Shown piece after piece: positions 59,470 through 64,000 of a stretch of 64,000 nt of DNA (its first letter is position 1; each line of letters starts with the position of its first letter). A program made the translations under genes and the position numbers. Origin of the DNA: Mansonella perstans (taxonomy: Eukaryota; Nematoda; Chromadorea; Rhabditida; Onchocercidae); the NCBI GenBank assembly GCA_037074765.1, contig JBAMDO010000047.1:186001-250000 (forward strand), in the 5' to 3' direction. Under the pieces are notes generated by a model. The model ran no database searches. It had not been told where the DNA came from and worked only from the letters and a program-made list of their open reading frames with translations.

Positions 59470-62400
59470 CTATCGATCTGCACCTGCAATTAACGAATTC
59501 CATTGTCAAAAAAAAGTGAAAGCTAAAAACTTTTCAGGTTTAATTTGCAAATTATCATTATGCTAAATTCCAGTCAACATATACAAGCACTGAGATGATT
59601 AATATCATTGGATTAGTAGTAATCAGTCAGTTGCTTAATTTTTCTCTATTTTACGGACGCTCAATTTGTCGGGGAAAAGGTACGCTGTACCTCACTTAAA
59701 AAATTCATTGCGCAAGTTCAATGGATTCATTCAACGTGGTTAAAATCCTCCAAATCTTCTCTTACGAAGCCAAGCCACGATGATATAAGCATTTTTTGAA
59801 ATAGAATAACTATTAACCTAAATGAGATGATAATTACCCCAAATATACAATAAATAACTTTAACAATAATAGAAAGGTTTTCTATAATGGCACGGCAAGT
59901 TATACGCAGAAACACATAAATCAAGTAAGTTAACATTTAAAAATAAGAAAGATGAATTTTACTTTGCCTGTTACTCCAAAAAATTAAACATACCTAAGAA
60001 AGATGAAGTTTTGAATTGTTTGAGTCCGGGTGATATTGAATAAACGGTTAAAAATTCATCGGTAATTTTGAGAGAAGGATTTCTTTCTTCCATAACATCT
60101 ACGACTTCGGCATCTGCTGTAATTTTTAAAGAGTGTGGCAAAAAATTCTTTTCTCAAACCGTGTAAAGCTATAATTATTATTATCCTATTATACATAATG
60201 TACTTAAAATAATAATAATTTTATCTTTACTGACATGATCAAGCACAGCTCGAAAAGAAAAATTTTTTCCCTGCAAACATCTTACTGCTATTAAAGGAAG
60301 AATTACAAATTCGATAACAAACCCGTTCGCTGGAATTCATCCTGGTCTCGCCTAATATCATCAAGAAATTCCCATGAGCCAATATCTCCCTCATACGTAC
60401 GACAGTCGGCCTCAATTATATTTTTCCAAAGTAATTCATTTTTTAGAGTATTCACATCTTCAGCAAGAGGTGAAAACTTCCGCATAAATGGTGCAATAAA
60501 AGATAGCGATCTGAAGATCATAACTGCATCTAAATACTGTTGAAGATATACCTTTAAGTTGCACCTCTTATTTTCACTGAATATAAATAAATGCAGAAAT
60601 TTCTATGACTCCATTATTTATACGAATGGGAAAATATTTCTTCAACTTATGGCCTGTAAAATCTCTTTGTATCATCCTCTAAGAAACGACATTCTTTTCT
60701 CAATTCAAAAAATAAGAAATTTTGGGTTACCTCGGCAAACTGTAAGAATCAAATGGAAAATAAGGTTCGAAAGGTAACATCTCTGCCGGTTTTGATGGTA
60801 AAATATGATTTACATAAACAAGCTGCATCGATCTGCAAATTTTCGAAAACAAAAGTTAGTGTTTCGAAAGTTTCATCCGATAAAAATTACCCTGAACTCG
60901 TCATCATGATTTCAAATTCTATGAGGGCAATTTCAGTGCAAATCATTCAGTGTAACAGAAGCTGATTCTTAAATAAATTTAAAAATTCTCAATAAAATCT
61001 TAGACTTCTTAGTCATTTAAACAGTTCATTCCTAAAAGTGTTGTTATATGCCAAAGCCCGGCACTTTTCTGAAAAGATATGACAAGTGAAATGAGACAAA
61101 GTTTTCGATCAAGAGTAACTGGAGAAAAAGGTAAATTTAACATAAAACATTTAAGTTTAACCTGCTTATTGTTGCAAAACATAAAGCGACAGGATGGCTA
61201 ATATACGATAAGGGTTCCAGTGTACTGTGGACGATATGTCCTATCCCCCAGTGATGTATCTTGACCATCTCTGAAAATGAATGCCTCAAAGCTTTCTTAA
61301 ATCTATATGAAATATAAACTTTTGCGACATTTGGCACAAAAATTTGGTTTCTAGAAAAATATCGCCCCTTAATTTATTCTATTGACATATCAATGCCAAG
61401 CTACAATGATCTGAATCAAATATTTATCCAACAAGTAAGAATGTCCTTATATATGATTGTGCTTCAATACCTATATTATGGAGGGATACTGTACACAAAC
61501 GAAACATTAACTGTTAAATGCCACTGTAAATGGACCAAATAACGAGCACTAACCTTCCGCCTGCACTATTTCGCGGTAACGAAAACAAAATGCAATAAGA
61601 AAAGCTTGGAAGACAGCATAGAATGTCCCATGTTGAGTCGAACCTACTACTGCAATAGTTGTTCGATCAATCATCTCATTCACATAAGCAGTACACCAGT
61701 GTGACAGGATTTCCAGCCATTTCATTGCTGTACTGAAAACAAAAACCAAAAAACTCATCATTAATTTTGTTTAGCTTTTCGATATCGGAATACTTTAAAA
61801 CACACCTATAACATAGTGAAATTGAAAAATTAAAAATAATATAGTATTTACTGGAACGAATAAATAAAAACAGGGTTACCTGAAATCGATATATGACGCA
61901 CGAGAAATCATACTACCAATGTAACAAGCAGCACCCTGTGCTTTCTTCCAGTCATTCGGTGTCTGGTTTAATCGCGTAACGAAACTCCAAAGCCAGCTCA
62001 GAAACTCTTTCTGATAACCCTGAAACCACAGCAAAAAAAAATATATATATATGTGGACAAAGCAAAAGTGCATAACGAAAAAACAAGCTTAGAATAACCA
62101 TACCGTATCAAGACTGCAGACGTAAAACCAGAGGAACGATATGTTTTTCAAACCGTGAGCCATTAAAAGATGTTCCTCGAATGCAAATAATAATTCCTTT
62201 AAGATTTTCTTTTGTATGGACATTGATGGCAACCAATCACAATCTGCAAATAAGGATTGAAAATGTGTTTATAAGAAATTTATTGAATTAAACTAGCTAT
62301 ATTTTGTTAAGCTATTTGTGGCTAACCATAAAATTTTAAAATGTTCTAGAATATACAGCAAAATTAGTGATATATGAAATGTGACTTTAGCCACTTGAAG

Positions 62401-64000
62401 TTTTCACAGAACAGAAATCATAGAATTGCCATTACAAAAGTTTTCGAGATCAGAATTATACTTGCGAGATAAGTTTCATATAAGTTTGATAAGTTTGATA
62501 CAAGTTTCAATTGTTAGAAAATTTTCTAATTCTGGAAAAGAAATATGTACCTATATCTGTTGAATTCCCATGACTGCAAAGTTTTCCTACATACTCGAAC
62601 ATAATGGACATGCAAGTATCCAGCTTCTCCACCTTATCATTATTATCTTGCACCTCGCTAACTTTCTTTTCGTATTCTTCGTCCTTAAAATGACAAAGAA
62701 GTGAATATAACGCCCAAAAAATCATCAATCTCAACATTTTTGCCATGTTCAAGAAAATATCAATATATATTATAAAGCTGTAATGAAATATTATAATAAT
62801 CCTAAAGTCTTGTGATTTCAAGGACAAGTCAAGATGATTTGATGGATATAAAAGCATAAATAAAATCTATAAATAGTTTTCCAATATGAAAATCAGCTAT
62901 GCTAAATTATCATAGAATAATCATGAGAATGATTATTATTCTTCTACTTAACTTAATGCTTTTTTTAAAGAAAAACGAACTGATACATATTCATTAAACT
63001 AACCAATACAAATACATTGAGACCATCATCACAGCTATCCTCTTTCTTTTCTGAATTCCCCACCTTTGTTAACACTGCCTAAAATTGTATTTTCGATTTT
63101 TTAAAATATTAAATAACTGTAACCGAACTAATTTATCAAAATTATTTTTTGAAATATAAAGAGAATGAATTAATATAAATCATAATACTCACATCGAGTT
63201 GAGCAAGACCGTCAATAATGATGCAAAAGATATCTTCTCGAGAATGCGGGATATTTTCACATATTAATATAAGATTTCTTACATAGCTAACATATCGAAT
63301 TGAAGGTACCGAATGATGAGGAAAGCGCTGACGAATCATTTTGACAAGAGTTTTTGTTGTCCTGAATAAATCGACATATTCTAGATGATATGTGCACGCT
63401 CAGATTCTACCTCGGTAGAACTAACATGAGTTTTTTGTACCAAAAAGTTTTGATGTTACATTTCAGCTCAAGGAAAATATACCATAAGCAAAGAATGAAT
63501 ATAACACGGATAATTAAAAAAGGGCAGAGTCAACTGTAAATCCACAGGACGTTCACAACATACGAAAATTGACATGAAGATAGTTATTAATAAAATTATC
63601 CATAATACGCGTACTAATATATATTAGACTGACAACAAATTCTGGGAACAGTATGGTTTACACAATGCGTTTTATTGTTTTTTTGTTTCAACCATTTTAA
63701 GACAGCCATTCATTATCTTAACACACTTCAACCACACTCCGCTCATGTTTCTTCTAAAGCCTTTTCTATTTGTCGATGCAATTCATACTAGAGATGTATC
63801 TTAATTATATCAAGGGAGTCTATTATTCAATAAAAAAATCATTAGAACATCTCTTTTTATTCTTCGTCCTTGCAAATTGATGGAAATTTTTTAAAAATAA
63901 ATCTCTAATAAGCCATTCGAAGCTAAAACAAAGTAAATCAAAGCTTATGTTAGAGCAGTCGATGTTTAAGCACTTACAGCGGAAAACACTTCACTATAAA
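59470..64000 (-). CDS. RRN3/TIF-IA RNA polymerase I initiation factor, N-terminus beyond the window
   Basis: Twelve minus-strand exons: 64000-63978 (partial), 63361-63193, 63078-63004, 62683-62551, 62243-62104, 62019-61880, 61732-61554, 61270-61162, 60832-60731, 60510-60323, 60116-59994, 59483-59470. All are GT-AG and phase-consistent, giving 464 residues in the window. Family landmarks in order: VRNLILICENIPHSREDI and GLAQLD; VEKLDTCMSIMFEYVG; FLWFYVCSL; AACYIGSMISRASYI; TAMKWLEILSHWC; STQHGTFYAVFQAFLIAFCF; LEPLSYISHPVALCFATIS; PYFPFDSY; RSLSFIAPF. RRN3 binds RNA polymerase I and brings it to rDNA promoters through SL1/core factor; it is an essential growth-regulated factor (C. elegans tif-IA). 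An acidic, Ser-containing C-terminal part follows. If the last intron is retained, the protein ends FLGMFNFLE; if spliced, it ends FLGADR. Confidence 0.94.
63600..63800 (-). pseudogene. Stop-interrupted coding-like remnant in the first RRN3 intron seen
   Basis: On the minus strand one frame reads YELHRQIEKALEET, stop, AECG, stop, SVLR, two stops, then MAVLKWLKQKNNKTHCVNH. Uninterrupted amino-acid-like composition broken by UGA/UAA codons suggests a dead transposase or other gene fragment in the intron. The family is not identified; chance cannot be ruled out. Confidence 0.25.

Noticed and set aside
60753..60965. Plus-strand ORF starting MENKVRKV
   Set aside because: Overlaps an RRN3 exon read on the opposite strand; the minus-strand reading matches RRN3 with proper splice sites.

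Overview
The window looks like nuclear DNA of a parasitic nematode, most likely a filarial or other clade III (Spirurina) species. It is strongly AT-rich with many homopolymer runs. Genes are split into many short exons by mostly small GT-AG introns. One locus (zinc finger plus formin FH2) is an architecture known from nematodes, and a small Ascaris-type trypsin-inhibitor-like gene is also present. No bacterial operon, rRNA, tRNA or CRISPR was found by eye.

Layout. (1) 715-1572, minus: a three-exon secreted TIL-domain protease inhibitor. (2) 1.6-32.9 kb: a gene-poor region. It holds two nearly identical 3.2-kb direct copies (4931-8140 and 19932-23142), micro- and minisatellites, inverted repeats, and several short coding-like islands that I cannot assign. 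(3) 32936-39312, plus: a FOZI-1-like nuclear formin in 16-17 exons, with two C2H2 fingers, an AT-hook-like motif and a divergent FH2 domain. (4) 40463-41040: a frameshifted remnant of thiamine pyrophosphokinase. (5) 41-47 kb: mostly empty, with a few weak ORFs. (6) 47511-57351, plus: a 20-exon RUN-TBC Rab GAP of the SGSM/TBC-8 family. (7) 59470 to the right edge, minus: RRN3/TIF-IA, the RNA polymerase I initiation factor, with its N-terminus outside the window. fozi-1 and tbc-8 are in tandem; tbc-8 and RRN3 are tail-to-tail.

How they work together. The genes are unrelated housekeeping or regulatory genes with no sign of a shared pathway: transcriptional control of cell fate (FOZI-1), Rab-dependent vesicle maturation (TBC-8), rDNA transcription (RRN3) and secreted protease inhibition (TIL). 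The points most worth following up are the apparent AA splice acceptor in tbc-8, the DNA-binding module joined to FH2 in FOZI-1, the recent 3.2-kb duplication, and the decayed thiamine-cofactor gene. I see no convincing undescribed multi-gene system. All exon models were spliced by hand from reading frame, splice sites and remembered family patterns, without alignment tools.
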